Below, piece after piece: positions 42,465-51,779 of a stretch of 64,000 bases of DNA. The stretch lies in contig JAYWLB010000081.1 in the NCBI GenBank assembly GCA_035967665.1, positions 41,915-105,914 of the forward strand, written 5' to 3'. The translations under genes and the position numbers were made by a program. Position 1 is the first letter of the stretch. Every line of letters starts with the position of its first letter. Source of the DNA: Arctic95D-9 sp035967665. Lineage in GTDB: Bacteria > Verrucomicrobiota > Verrucomicrobiia > Verrucomicrobiales > DEV007. The notes beneath the pieces are model-generated. The model saw only the letters and a program-made list of their open reading frames with translations, had not been told where the DNA came from and did no database searches.

Positions 42465-43340
42465 ATGAAAAATCGCTTTTTTCTCATCGCAAGCTTGATC
42501 CTCAACAGCGTCGTCGCGAGCCCTGCCAATGATGCGGCCCTCAACGATGGCGGAGAAGGTCCCGAACCGATCGGCTGGAGATCCGGAACCGAGAGCATCA
42601 TTCAGATGAAGTCGGAGCATCTCGATATCCATTTCGGAGTTGAGAAAACCAAAGTGATCGCCCGGTTCACCTTTCTCAGTCACAAGAAGGGCGGAAGCGC
42701 GATACAGAAGCTGGGATTTCCCAATGCCTCACGATCGGAAATGGACGGCGATATCATCGGACCGATTGAGAATCTGGTAAGCCGGGTCAACGGCAAAACA
42801 GTCGAAGCGAAACTCGTCGAAGGCTACTACAAAGAAATCCTCAAACCGGACGGTTCTGTCTTTCGAGAGAAAGTGGAGAAGCCGAAGACCGAGAACTATG
42901 ACGGCTCCATTCAGAAACACGCCTGGTATGTCATTGAGGTGGAATTCCCCGAGGGTGAGGAAGTCATTATCGAACGCGAGTATGACTGCCCCACGGGAAT
43001 AGACAGTTCCATGAATGCCTTTTTCATCTACGAAACCCGAACCGGTGGTGCCTGGAGAGACGAGATTGAAAAACTCACTGCCGAAGTGACCTTCGCCGAC
43101 GACGTCCACACGGAATACGTCACTTTCGACCCGAAAGACAATTGGACCTGGTCGGAAGACAGAAGCAAAGCAACGCTGGTCTGGGAGAATTTTGAGCCGA
43201 GAACGAGCGAAGAGCAGACCTATTTTCAAGTCAGCGTCCTGAACCTTGAGGAAATCAAAAGAGTCTCAAAAGAAAACCCGGACGACTTCCCCTCCGTTGA
43301 AGAGTGGATCATCGGTTGGAAGAAAATGCAGTCTGAGTAA
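42465..43340 (+). CDS. Secreted protein, DUF4424-like
   Basis: A 291-residue protein with a signal peptide (about 1-18). IIQMKSEHLDIHFGVEKTKV, IARFTFLSHKKGG and, later, VIIEREYDCPTGIDSSMNAF with FIYETRTGGAW resemble the order of segments in DUF4424 proteins, which are secreted beta-rich proteins of unknown role; the match is by eye and tentative. The single Cys at about 173 has no partner. It is 62 nt downstream of the DUF2752 gene and is followed by a strong terminator. Confidence 0.6.
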   Translation: MKNRFFLIASLILNSVVASPANDAALNDGGEGPEPIGWRSGTESIIQMKSEHLDIHFGVEKTKVIARFTFLSHKKGGSAIQKLGFPNASRSEMDGDIIGPIENLVSRVNGKTVEAKLVEGYYKEILKPDGSVFREKVEKPKTENYDGSIQKHAWYVIEVEFPEGEEVIIEREYDCPTGIDSSMNAFFIYETRTGGAWRDEIEKLTAEVTFADDVHTEYVTFDPKDNWTWSEDRSKATLVWENFEPRTSEEQTYFQVSVLNLEEIKRVSKENPDDFPSVEEWIIGWKKMQSE

Positions 43341-43388
43341 GTGCGGAAGCTCAGTCAGCAAACCCGCCCGGGGCCTGACCGGCACAAA

Positions 43389-43421
43389 AAAGCGGTTCCC
43401 GTATCATTCAGGAACCGCTTT
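43389..43421. terminator. Strong bidirectional terminator
   Basis: Perfect 11-bp stem AAAGCGGTTCC (43389-43399) with GGAACCGCTTT (43411-43421) and an 11-nt loop, with A- and T-tracts on the two sides. It lies between the convergent DUF4424-like gene and the giant fused propeller gene. Confidence 0.88.
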
Positions 43422-43451
43422 AACTAATGCTTTAATTAATGGAGACAGAAT

Positions 43452-46400
43452 TTACTCGAAGGGATGCTCCTTGAGCAGCTCTTCCGGTTTGTAGAAAATC
43501 TGCTGCGACTTGGTCGCTTCGCGGATCTCCTTCACCTTCTCAGGAGAGATTGGCGAGGCTTTATTCCCCCAGGTGTTTCGCACATAGGTTAGAACAGCGG
43601 CGAGTTCATTATCGTCGAGGAGTGCTTTAAACGCCGTCATCGGGGGAACCCCTTTCGTGGGATCGTAGGTAACGCCATTGACTTCGATCGCGCCCCAGAG
43701 CCCATTGAGAGTCAACTTAATGAGCCGGTCTTCATTCCCCGTGACCCACTTGCTCTCCTTGAGCGGAGGATAGATATTCACAATCCCGTCGCCGGTGCCC
43801 TGATGACAGGTCACACAGTGAGCATCCCGATGAAAGACTTCCGCACCGAGCTTGTAAGCCGCCGCCTCCGCCTTTGAAAAGTGCTCTGGAATATCGATAT
43901 CGATTTTCTCTTCCTCCTGCTCAATCGGGCTTGTAACGACATTTTTTGTCGGATCAGCGACATCCCAGTGATGGCGAACTGTCCTGGCACCATTGGCGAC
44001 ATGGGGATCAACCGAACTCAGGACCACATTCAGAAGATCGCGGTCCCTGACATTGAACTGCTGATGGACCCACAATGCTTCGAGCAATGGAATCCCATCC
44101 TCTTTCTTCTTTGGATCAAGCGTAGCAGCCCACTTTTTCGCAGCGGGAACAACCTCATCGACGCTACGCTCACTCAGTTCAACACGCGTGCGATGTCGCA
44201 CATGAGAAACCGGGTGTTTAAAGTTGTCGAGCAAGGCAGCTACTGACGCACCGTCGATCTCAACGGCCTCCTGCAGTGGCTTCTTCGTATTCACAATCCG
44301 ATAAATGCGACCGTGCTTCTTATCGCGATTGGGGTCGCGGATATTGTGCTGCATGTGCCCGATGATGACGTTGTGCCAGTCGGACACATAAAGCGCCCCG
44401 TCCTCGCCGAAGACGGCGTCGGTGGGACGAAAATTCTTATCGGCACTGGAGAGCATCTCATCAGTCGGGGTGCCCCAAACTTCCCCCTGTTGGTAAGTTA
44501 CTGTTACTTCGGTGTCAGGCTCGCCCTTCTTCCCGCGTTGAACGGTCTTCACTTCGTATCCATCACGGTGAAGCTGATACTGCTTCAGCCCGAGAAATCC
44601 GATCGTGTTACAGACCAGGAAATTGCCCTGCATTTCGTCAGGAAAATTGGTACTTCCGATAATCTGATCAGCCGCAACAGGACGAACCTCCTTCGTCACA
44701 AGAGGAAACATTTTGAAGCCCTCCCCGTCGGGGCGCACCTGATAGGAGCGTCCCCCGGTGCCATCGTTCGCATACATGTAACCCCAATCGTCAAAACTCG
44801 TCCCGTGAGGATTCGGAGAGTTTCCGGCGTGAAAGGAAATCGTATAGCGACGTGGATCAAATCGGTACATCGCGGATGCATTCGCCTCAAGAGAAGGCCC
44901 CCACGGATGCTCGTGATTGTGCTGCAGGAAAACACCGCTTTGCCAGTAGATTCCGCCGTCGGGACCGTAGATAAGGTTGTTAGCCGCGTGGTGCGTATCG
45001 GAACTCCCCGTGCCCTGAAAGAGCACGTAGCGCACGTCAGCGACGTCATCACCGTCAGTGTCTTTCAGGAAAAGAATATCCGGCTGGGAAGTGACAATGA
45101 CACCTCCGTTCCAGAATTCAAAGCCGAGCGGGTTGTGCACTTTGGCAAACTCCACACAGCGATCTGCGACGCCGTCACCGTCATCGTCCGGGAGGATGAG
45201 CAGGGCATCATTCATTTCCTTGAGCGGCTCCCACTTCGGATAGGTCGCCCAGGCAGCCGCCCAGAGCCGGCCTTTTCCATCCACCTGCATTTGCACAGGG
45301 TTCACCATCTCGGGAAACATCGCCTCGTCAGCGAAAAGATTGACCTTGAAGCCCTCGGGAACAGTCATCTTTTTGATTCCCTCCTCCCCGGAGAGGTATT
45401 CGAGACTCCCCTCTTTTTCCGAGCTGGAACTTTTGCTCCCGCCTCCCACGTTTGAGATAACCTCCACCGGCCCGGGGACATTGCTGTCATCCACCTTCCA
45501 ATCGCTTCCATTCGCCTTTGACCAGATCAGGGGATCCCGATTCGCCGTCATGACATCGAGCATTGTCAATTCGTGCATGAGCACGTCGGCATTGGATTGA
45601 TCATTCACAAAACGCAGCGTCGAACGTCCACCCCAAACATCATTCCCATCAACGGCGCGGTAGCGATTATGCCAATGCCAGTTTTTCTCGAGAACCGCAT
45701 CCCTGACCGAACTGAGAAGCGCTTCATCCTCGACCACTTTGCCTGAAAGAGCTTTCGCGATAATCTGACCGAGATGATAATTCCCCCGCTCATTGAGATG
45801 AATACCGTTCAAGGTCATCGGCTCTGACTGAGCGGCATAGAGTTCCTTAGTCGGATTGAAAAGATCAACGAAGGCCACCCCTTCGTGCTGCGCCACTTTC
45901 TGCATCGCAGCGGAATAGAGTGCGAGTCGACGATTGTTGGCTTTCCCGTCGGGAAGGTTGGGATCATTCAGATTCTCATGGGCAATGGGACTGAAGAGAA
46001 CGATCCGCGCGAAGCTCTCCCCGTTCGCCTTGATTCCGCGGTAGGTCGCAATCATCGCAGTGAGCTTTTTCTCAAATTCTTCAAGACCTTTCGCTCCGGC
46101 AAAAGATTCGTTATATCCAAAAAAGGCGAAAATAACATCGGCCTGAACATGACGGAGGTAATCGTTCATCTCCATGAACCCCTTACTGCGCGGATAGCGA
46201 TCGATGCGATCGCCGGTGAGGCTCATGTTCCTGAACGCCAGTTCCGCATCGGGATTGGCGGCCTGAAGAAAGGTCTCCATCCAGCCATCGTGCTGCATGC
46301 GATCCGCGAGACCGTTGCCGATGATGGCGATCTGATCCTCCTTTTTAAAGGCGAAGGGTTCAGGGTCGCGGTAGCCATCGGGAACCTTCTCAGGTCTCAC

Positions 46401-46961
46401 CGGAACGGGAAGCGCTTTCCCATCCTGCCCGAAGTAGGCCACTTCCGTCTCTTCACCGCCGAATTGGTAGGAAACGCTCCCAATCGGAGCGGCGTTCCCC
46501 TCACGCGAAAGAACCGGTTTCCGGTTCGCATCGAGCAGCTCAAGTGTGAACCCGTCGAGGCGCTCCTGGAGTGAATTGCGATTCCAAATCTGAATTTTCT
46601 CGATCTCCTTCACACTTCCGAGATCGACTTCCCACCAGGGATCTTTGGCATCTTTTCCCTGCGAGGTGTGAGTCTGCCCCCCTTTGTTATAGTCGCCGTC
46701 CTTGTTCCCATCGATCCCGCGTTCCGCTTTACCACCGGCGCTTTCACTGGACTGGCTCGCCTTCCCCTCAGGAGCGACATTTTTGCCGCCACTGATCACT
46801 TCAACCTCTGCGAGCGTGAGGATCCTGCCCTCACCCGGGATGGAAATCCTGACGAACTGAGCACTTGGATGATCAGCCGCCCGCAGTGATAAACCCACTG
46901 ATAGAACCGAAAGGGCGACCACCAGGTGAGGCCACCGACGAAGGGAGAAACATCTTTTCAT
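43452..46961 (-). CDS. Exported F5/8C-like / SGNH / beta-propeller / cytochrome c fusion protein
   Basis: About 1169 residues from the ATG at 46961 (GTG at 46967 possible). Order: signal peptide (1-30); a discoidin/fucolectin-like carbohydrate-binding domain (about 35-150; NVAPEGKASQSSESAGGKAE, DPWWEVDLGSVKEIEKIQIW); an SGNH-hydrolase fold (about 210-405) with IAIIGNGLADRMQ in place of GDS, FAFFGYNESF, and GIHLNERG keeping the histidine; a 'membrane-bound dehydrogenase' propeller (about 535-910; LLILPDDDGDGVADRCVEFA, EDGALYVSDWHNVIIGHMQH); a helical linker; and cytochrome c with CVTCH (about 1049-1053) and PPMTAF. It probably binds and oxidises a polysaccharide component in the periplasm (inference). 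Confidence 0.88.
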   Translation of the reverse strand: MKRCFSLRRWPHLVVALSVLSVGLSLRAADHPSAQFVRISIPGEGRILTLAEVEVISGGKNVAPEGKASQSSESAGGKAERGIDGNKDGDYNKGGQTHTSQGKDAKDPWWEVDLGSVKEIEKIQIWNRNSLQERLDGFTLELLDANRKPVLSREGNAAPIGSVSYQFGGEETEVAYFGQDGKALPVPVRPEKVPDGYRDPEPFAFKKEDQIAIIGNGLADRMQHDGWMETFLQAANPDAELAFRNMSLTGDRIDRYPRSKGFMEMNDYLRHVQADVIFAFFGYNESFAGAKGLEEFEKKLTAMIATYRGIKANGESFARIVLFSPIAHENLNDPNLPDGKANNRRLALYSAAMQKVAQHEGVAFVDLFNPTKELYAAQSEPMTLNGIHLNERGNYHLGQIIAKALSGKVVEDEALLSSVRDAVLEKNWHWHNRYRAVDGNDVWGGRSTLRFVNDQSNADVLMHELTMLDVMTANRDPLIWSKANGSDWKVDDSNVPGPVEVISNVGGGSKSSSSEKEGSLEYLSGEEGIKKMTVPEGFKVNLFADEAMFPEMVNPVQMQVDGKGRLWAAAWATYPKWEPLKEMNDALLILPDDDGDGVADRCVEFAKVHNPLGFEFWNGGVIVTSQPDILFLKDTDGDDVADVRYVLFQGTGSSDTHHAANNLIYGPDGGIYWQSGVFLQHNHEHPWGPSLEANASAMYRFDPRRYTISFHAGNSPNPHGTSFDDWGYMYANDGTGGRSYQVRPDGEGFKMFPLVTKEVRPVAADQIIGSTNFPDEMQGNFLVCNTIGFLGLKQYQLHRDGYEVKTVQRGKKGEPDTEVTVTYQQGEVWGTPTDEMLSSADKNFRPTDAVFGEDGALYVSDWHNVIIGHMQHNIRDPNRDKKHGRIYRIVNTKKPLQEAVEIDGASVAALLDNFKHPVSHVRHRTRVELSERSVDEVVPAAKKWAATLDPKKKEDGIPLLEALWVHQQFNVRDRDLLNVVLSSVDPHVANGARTVRHHWDVADPTKNVVTSPIEQEEEKIDIDIPEHFSKAEAAAYKLGAEVFHRDAHCVTCHQGTGDGIVNIYPPLKESKWVTGNEDRLIKLTLNGLWGAIEVNGVTYDPTKGVPPMTAFKALLDDNELAAVLTYVRNTWGNKASPISPEKVKEIREATKSQQIFYKPEELLKEHPFE

Positions 46962-47048
46962 AAACACGATGCAAAGTGTCTACACAGTTGGAAGCGTCAT
47001 GACAACTCCCTGATCCCGCTTTTTTCCCTGACAGAACACCCCGTAAAA

Positions 47049-50000
47049 TCAGACTGCCGCAGATTCCTTTGCTTCAGCGCCTCTCGAGTCATTACCGTAG
47101 GCACCTTTAAAGAGCCTTCCGAGGTCATCCATGATCAGGAAATTGATAGGAACGAGGAAAAGAGTGATCATCGTCGCGAAAAGAATTCCGTAGCCGAGAC
47201 TGACAGCCATGGGGATGAGGAACTGAGCCTGCGTCGCCTCCATTCGAATCAAGGGAAAGAGACCGGCAAAAGTTGTCGCCGAAGTCAGAATGATCGCACG
47301 GAATCGTGCCGCCCCCGCGGTGCTCACGGCTTCAAAAACAGAATCCCCTTTCGCCCTGCGACGGTTGATATAATCGACGAGAACGAGGCTGTCATTCACA
47401 ACCACCCCGGAAAGCGCCAGCATCCCGAAGTAGCTCAAATAACTCAACGGCATCCCTCCCGTATCCGCTTTCAGAAAGTCCTCGAGAAGATGGCCAAGCA
47501 CAGCCCCGATCAGTCCGTAGGGAATCACCGCGATCACCATGAGAGGTTGAATATAGGAGCGAAACGGAATCGCCAGCATCGAATAGATACCAAAGATAAT
47601 AAGCACCGCACCGATCTTCATCCCCCCTGAATTCTCGCGCTCATCTTTCGCCTCACCTTCGAAAGAAAATGACACCCCGGGATACTTCTTCAAAAGACCC
47701 GGCATCCAGGCAGCGAGGTCTTCGCGAATACTCGTAAGGTCGGCGACCTCTTTGTCGGCGTCCGCTTTGATCTCAACTGCGCGGTTCCGGTCAAAGCGCT
47801 CGATCCTCGGAAAACTCTTTTCAATCACCGCTTCCGCCACCGTCGAAAAAGGAACCGCCTGCCCGTCGCCTGTTCTAATTTTCATCGCTTCAAGCGCGGC
47901 AATCGACTTCCGGTCTTCCAGCGGGTAGCGCATCATGACGCGAACCTCGTCGCGGTTCCTCTGAATTTTCTGAATTTCCTCCCCGAAAAAGGCCTGCCGA
48001 ACCTGCCTTGCGAGATCCGACATCGTCAGTCCGAACTGCTCAGCTTCCGGACGAATCCGGAGCTGAATCTCCTCGCGGCTTTCATCAAGGCTGTCTGAAA
48101 TATCAAACAGGCCCGCGTAGCTTTCCATTTTCTCCTTCACCTCGGAGGCCGCACTCGTGAGAGCTTTGACATCCTGCCCGCGCAACTGCACCTCAATGGG
48201 ATCCCTCCCCCGCCCGATCTCGGCGCGAAAATAGAGTTCCTTCGCTCCGACAATACCTCCGCGGTTTTGAATTTCGGTGCGCCATTCCTCAGCGAGGGCG
48301 CGCGTTCCGATTTCGTATTGCCTGTCTTCCGGCGGCGTGATGTAGAATACCACTTCCCCCTGATGGTTCTGCCCCGTCCGGGTGCTTGAGCGGGACGAGG
48401 AAACACCCTGCCCGCCAATGCTGGAGAAGACGTCCTCAATCACGGAAATACCATCCGTTCCGACATGCTTCTTCTTCATATCGAGAACGATATCCTCCAT
48501 CATGAGAATATAACCCTCCGTCACTTCAAAGGGCGTTCCCTCCTGCATCGTAAGACGACAGGTAGCCCGTTCACTTTCCACACGGGGAAAACTGACACGC
48601 TTGATTCGTCCGCCCTGGAACATCCCGATTAGGACAACGAGCATACCCACGAAGCCTGAGAGCACGAGGTATCGATTCCTCAGCGAGAAATTCAGTGCCG
48701 GCTGATAAATCTTTCTAACAAACCACAAAAGACTGTCCGCTATCGCCATCTGGAACTTTGAAAATCCACCGTAAAGGCGCGCGAGGTAATCTGAAACTTT
48801 CACCCCGAGAAAGAACTGCCCGATATTCCGCATCCAATGACGCGGACTGTGAGTGAGGTGCGATGGAAGAATCAACTTTGATTCAATCAGCGAAAACGCG
48901 AGAACCATGATCACAATCGTCGAAATCTGGGACATCCAGGTGCCATTGAATCCCGACAAAAAGAAAAGAGGCACAAACGCCAGCATCGTCGTGAGGACCC
49001 CGAAAACGACGGGTAGAGCAACCTCCTCAGCCCCTTCCACAGCGGCCTCGACCGGGTCCTTCATCTCTTTCTGCTTCGTATAGATATGCTCACCGGTGAC
49101 GATGGCGTCATCCACGACGACTCCCAGCACGAGAATAAAACCGAAGAGACTGACGATATTGATCGACACCCCCACAAACGGCATCAGGGCGAATGCTCCG
49201 AGAAAACAGACAGGAACCCCCAGCGCCACCCAGAAGGCCAGACTCGGCCGGAGGAAGAGCGCGAGGACAATGAACACGAAGAGAATCGACTTCCAGAAAG
49301 AGTCCAGCAATGTCTCCAGGCGACCTTTGACAATTTTTGAGGAGTCGCTCCAGTAGCTGATTTCAACACCGTCGGGAAGTCTCTCTTTGTGTTCAGCCAT
49401 GAACGCTTTGACCTCGTCGGCAATCTTGATCGCACTCTGATTCCCCTCGCGGAACACTGCGACGAGAACACAGCGCCTCGTGTTCATCCGCGCGATGAAC
49501 AGATTCTCGTCGAATCCGTCATTCACCTTCGCGACATCCCCCACCGTGATTCTTGCCCCGTTAGGCCGTGCGATCAGAGTGATTTTTTCAAAGTCAGCCT
49601 GGGTGTAAGCGCGCCCCTTGGTCCGGAGAACGACCTCACCGGAGCGGGTTTCCAGCGTTCCCGCAGGAACATCGATCGACGAGGCCCGCAGTGCCTGTGC
49701 CACCTGGTTGAACGTCAGTCCGTATTTCAAAAGAGCCCGCTCGTCGATTTCAATCGAGACTTCATAGGGGCGGTTGCCCTGCAGTTCCGCATTCGTCACT
49801 TCCGGAAGTAGCAACAGATCATCCCGCACCTGCGCACCAAGCTCCGTCAGATCGCGCTCGCTCATGTCGCCACTGACGACGACACTGATGACCCAGCGAC
49901 TGTTCTCCGCCGTGCGAATCACGACATTTTCGGCATCACCCGGAGGAAAATCGGCAAGCCCGTCGATCCGCGCCTCGATGTTATCGCGGACATCCCGCAT

Positions 50001-50300
50001 GTCGGAATCCTCATCGACCTCCACCGTAACCGTCCCGCTGCTCGAGCTCGCGGTAGAGAACATTTCTTTAATCCCCTCGACGTCCGAAATCGCCTCTTCG
50101 ATACGAATCACAACCGATTCCTCAACCTCTTCCGGGGTCGCTCCTCGATAGGCAACTGAAATGGCAATATTCCGGCTCTCGAACTCGGGGAACACCTCCA
50201 GCGGAATCTTTCCCGAGTTCAGGGCCCAGACCCCTGCCAGCACAATCGCAACAAGCAGAATATTTGAGGCAACTCCGTTTCTGGCAAAAAAGGCTATCAT
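47049..50300 (-). CDS. RND-family efflux pump, inner-membrane permease
   Basis: A 1083-residue pump of the HAE/AcrB-like type, with about 12 membrane helices and two large periplasmic loops. Markers are the N-terminal FARNGVASNILLVAIVLAGV, GATPEEVEESVVIRIEEAIS, the proton-relay pair in GVVVDDAIVTGEHIYTKQ (near residue 400), and NDSLVLVDYINRRRAKGD in the second half. It exports drugs, detergents or other small amphiphiles with a tripartite complex. The adaptor gene is 21 nt upstream and the outer-membrane factor gene is before that, giving a complete operon on the minus strand. Confidence 0.93.
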   Translation of the reverse strand: MIAFFARNGVASNILLVAIVLAGVWALNSGKIPLEVFPEFESRNIAISVAYRGATPEEVEESVVIRIEEAISDVEGIKEMFSTASSSSGTVTVEVDEDSDMRDVRDNIEARIDGLADFPPGDAENVVIRTAENSRWVISVVVSGDMSERDLTELGAQVRDDLLLLPEVTNAELQGNRPYEVSIEIDERALLKYGLTFNQVAQALRASSIDVPAGTLETRSGEVVLRTKGRAYTQADFEKITLIARPNGARITVGDVAKVNDGFDENLFIARMNTRRCVLVAVFREGNQSAIKIADEVKAFMAEHKERLPDGVEISYWSDSSKIVKGRLETLLDSFWKSILFVFIVLALFLRPSLAFWVALGVPVCFLGAFALMPFVGVSINIVSLFGFILVLGVVVDDAIVTGEHIYTKQKEMKDPVEAAVEGAEEVALPVVFGVLTTMLAFVPLFFLSGFNGTWMSQISTIVIMVLAFSLIESKLILPSHLTHSPRHWMRNIGQFFLGVKVSDYLARLYGGFSKFQMAIADSLLWFVRKIYQPALNFSLRNRYLVLSGFVGMLVVLIGMFQGGRIKRVSFPRVESERATCRLTMQEGTPFEVTEGYILMMEDIVLDMKKKHVGTDGISVIEDVFSSIGGQGVSSSRSSTRTGQNHQGEVVFYITPPEDRQYEIGTRALAEEWRTEIQNRGGIVGAKELYFRAEIGRGRDPIEVQLRGQDVKALTSAASEVKEKMESYAGLFDISDSLDESREEIQLRIRPEAEQFGLTMSDLARQVRQAFFGEEIQKIQRNRDEVRVMMRYPLEDRKSIAALEAMKIRTGDGQAVPFSTVAEAVIEKSFPRIERFDRNRAVEIKADADKEVADLTSIREDLAAWMPGLLKKYPGVSFSFEGEAKDERENSGGMKIGAVLIIFGIYSMLAIPFRSYIQPLMVIAVIPYGLIGAVLGHLLEDFLKADTGGMPLSYLSYFGMLALSGVVVNDSLVLVDYINRRRAKGDSVFEAVSTAGAARFRAIILTSATTFAGLFPLIRMEATQAQFLIPMAVSLGYGILFATMITLFLVPINFLIMDDLGRLFKGAYGNDSRGAEAKESAAV

Positions 50301-50321
50301 GTCAGGGTGTGTGGAATCGAC

Positions 50322-51677
50322 CTAGGACTTCTCACCGGATTCGCTTTTTACCGGCTCCTTACTGACGGCACGTTCGCTCTCAGGACCCGGCGCGCCCTTG
50401 CCCTTATCTTTGCCGCCCTTCCCTTTTCCGCCTTTTCCACCCTTGCCACCTTTACCTATCATGCCTCCTCCCGGTTGCTCAACGGCCGGAGTGACGCCGT
50501 CAATCGTCGGAAGAACTTTAGCGCCATTGGCAGGATACGAAAGCGGTGTCAGACAAACCACATCACCGGGATTCAACCCCGCCCCCTCCGCAGGGATCAC
50601 GACCTTGTCAGTCTCCGACCAGAGCGGAACAACCTTCTGACGGCGGATTTCATTGGCCTCATTGATGAGAATTACCTCGCCTCCGACCCGCACCGCTTCG
50701 CGTGGAAGAACAAATACATTTTCGAGGAGTTCACCTTTCACCAACCCGTCGACGAACATTCCAATCTTTAGCGGCATGACAGGGCGGTCATCCTGACGCC
50801 GGTAGGGATCATTCACCTCGGCAACGACAAAGAGCTGCCGTGAGGCCTCATCGATCAGGCTGTCGACCCGCACCACTTTACCGGCCCACTGACCTGCGTC
50901 ACGCCCAATCCTCCCCGAGATGAGAACCTCGGGAGCATTTTGTTTTTCGTCGGCATTGTCACCACGATAGGCTTCGGGAAGATCGACAAAAGAGAGTTGT
51001 TTGTTCGTGAGCGGAAAACGCACCTCCATCACATCGGTGGAAAAAGCGCGTCCCAACTGAGTATTGGAGGAAACGAACTGCCCCACGTCGACGTTCTGCT
51101 CGACAATACGCCCCGCGAACGGCGCTTTCACCCTGGTCCGTTCAAGGTCGCGCCTGGCCCGGACTACTTCCGCCTCGGATGCACGTAACTTGGCCTGCGC
51201 CTCAGCGAGTTGAGGCTTTCTCGCCGCCATTTCACTGGGAGTCCCCGACTTTCCAAGCCGCTCCCAGCTTTGCACAGCCTGCTCTCCACGCACCTCTTCC
51301 TCGCGCAGCACGGTCCTTGCCTGAGCGAGATTGCTTTCTGCAATCACCACCGCAGTCTCGTAGTTCAGCGGATCGAGATGAACAAGCACTTCATCCTTTT
51401 CGAAAAATCCCCCCTCACGGAAATTGGGAGAAATTTCGATGATTCGCCCACTCACTTCCGGAATCAAATTGGTCATCGTTCGCGGGCGAACCGTCCCCTG
51501 AGTATTGAGAAAGACCTGAAAGGTCTCGGGCTTGAGCCTCGTCGCCTCCACTGCCGTCACCTGAGGCGGGGCCTCGAAGGTCCGTGGCTCCGGCTTCGTG
51601 AGTATGAAATGCCTCGCAAGAAACACGGCACCGGCCACAATGATCAGGGGGCCTAGAATACGAACCAACAACTTCAT
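50322..51677 (-). CDS. RND efflux periplasmic adaptor
   Basis: A 451-residue membrane-fusion protein of the HlyD/AcrA family. An N-terminal membrane anchor (LVRILGPLIIVAGAVFLARH) precedes the lipoyl half-motif and alpha-hairpin (ILSNLAQ-like ESNLAQARTVLREEEVRGEQ, RRDLERTRVKAPFAGRIVEQ). The C-terminus is odd: a run of Gly and Lys (GMIGKGGKGGKGGKGKGG) and then a charged tail, about 55 residues beyond the usual end of the family. It bridges the pump and the outer-membrane factor. Confidence 0.9.
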   Translation of the reverse strand: MKLLVRILGPLIIVAGAVFLARHFILTKPEPRTFEAPPQVTAVEATRLKPETFQVFLNTQGTVRPRTMTNLIPEVSGRIIEISPNFREGGFFEKDEVLVHLDPLNYETAVVIAESNLAQARTVLREEEVRGEQAVQSWERLGKSGTPSEMAARKPQLAEAQAKLRASEAEVVRARRDLERTRVKAPFAGRIVEQNVDVGQFVSSNTQLGRAFSTDVMEVRFPLTNKQLSFVDLPEAYRGDNADEKQNAPEVLISGRIGRDAGQWAGKVVRVDSLIDEASRQLFVVAEVNDPYRRQDDRPVMPLKIGMFVDGLVKGELLENVFVLPREAVRVGGEVILINEANEIRRQKVVPLWSETDKVVIPAEGAGLNPGDVVCLTPLSYPANGAKVLPTIDGVTPAVEQPGGGMIGKGGKGGKGGKGKGGKDKGKGAPGPESERAVSKEPVKSESGEKS

Positions 51678-51779
51678 AGATCGACAGTTTAACCCCGCAA
51701 ATGGAACAAGGTTTTAATGTTTGTGAGAATACGCATTTCAGGCAAGTGGGAGGCTTCGTCAATATAGACGATTGAAAAC

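Noticed and set aside
44313..45455. Long open frame of 380 codons antisense to the fused propeller gene
   Set aside because: It is the mirror of a well-supported coding gene; such antisense frames are common at this GC content. The same reasoning removed antisense frames at 1598-2422, 5784-6764, 8580-9350 and 20381-21157.
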